Assembly (NCBI GenBank): GCA_900546735.1
Contig: URDW01000126.1
Span: 1-5,824, forward strand
Direction: 5' to 3'
Length of the DNA: 5,824 bases
Origin: an uncultured Oscillospiraceae bacterium
GTDB lineage: Bacteria > Bacillota > Clostridia > Oscillospirales > Acutalibacteraceae
This document shows positions 5,792 through 5,824 of this stretch, piece by piece; position 1 is the stretch's first letter, and the number at the start of each line of letters is the position of its first letter. The notes under the pieces were generated by a model. The model was not told the DNA's origin. It searched no databases and worked only from the letters and a program-made list of their open reading frames with translations. Position numbers and translations under genes: made by a program.

Positions 5792-5824
5792 CTGTCTCTT
5801 ATACACATCTGACGCTGCCGACGA
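5792..5824 (+). other. Nextera (Tn5 transposase) sequencing adapter contamination
   Basis: CTGTCTCTTATACACATCT at 5792-5810 is the 19-bp Tn5 mosaic end. GACGCTGCCGACGA at 5811-5824 completes the reverse complement of the Nextera read 1 adapter. All 33 bases match what I know of that adapter and they run exactly to the end of the window. They are of library origin. The reading frame of the ligase-like gene happens to continue through them to a false TGA at 5810-5812. Confidence 0.97.

Noticed and set aside
1..5824. CRISPR array, tRNA, rRNA, IS element or toxin-antitoxin pair
   Set aside because: No regularly spaced repeats, tRNA-like cloverleaf, transposase motifs or terminal repeats were seen. 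The Tn5 mosaic end at the right edge is a library adapter, not a resident transposon.

Overview
The window looks like the end of a draft contig from a Gram-positive gut-type Firmicute. An Oscillospiraceae/Ruminococcaceae relative is my best guess, from the moderate GC content, the AGGA-type ribosome binding sites, sigma-A-like promoters with 17-nt spacers, and membrane-anchored (not lipoprotein) PrsA/SurA-like foldases. The genus cannot be fixed from the sequence alone. The last 33 bases are not biological: they match the reverse complement of a Nextera (Tn5) sequencing adapter, so the right edge is a library artefact.

Layout, left to right. 1-73 is non-coding and holds a nested inverted repeat (1-52) and a tight hairpin (53-73). 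72-602 (minus) is the beta subunit of a two-subunit class I fumarase/tartrate dehydratase type hydro-lyase. It overlaps by 11 nt a small coiled-coil protein gene (592-828, minus). A strong intrinsic terminator (843-874) separates that pair from two tandem minus-strand genes, 883-2676 and 2780-4573. These encode membrane-anchored parvulin-type (PpiC) peptidyl-prolyl isomerases. They are clear paralogues, both 597 residues long with the starts chosen here, and each has its own recognisable promoter. A 261-bp divergent intergenic region (4574-4834) carries back-to-back promoters. On the plus strand, 4835-5791 encodes the N-terminal 319 residues of an O-antigen ligase/Wzy-type polytopic membrane protein, cut off by the adapter.

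How the genes may work together: the two foldases are predicted to sit in the cytoplasmic membrane with their parvulin domains outside, helping exported proteins fold. The divergent ligase-like protein probably joins or polymerises surface glycans, so the right-hand part has a cell-envelope theme. The hydro-lyase subunit belongs to central carbon metabolism and looks unrelated; its alpha partner is not adjacent in the window.

I see no convincing evidence of a new defence, mobile or regulatory system. The most notable points are the adapter artefact, the paralogous foldase pair with oppositely charged cytoplasmic tails, the beta subunit without its alpha gene, and the structured repeat at the left edge. 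No gene-free stretch exceeds 300 bases.
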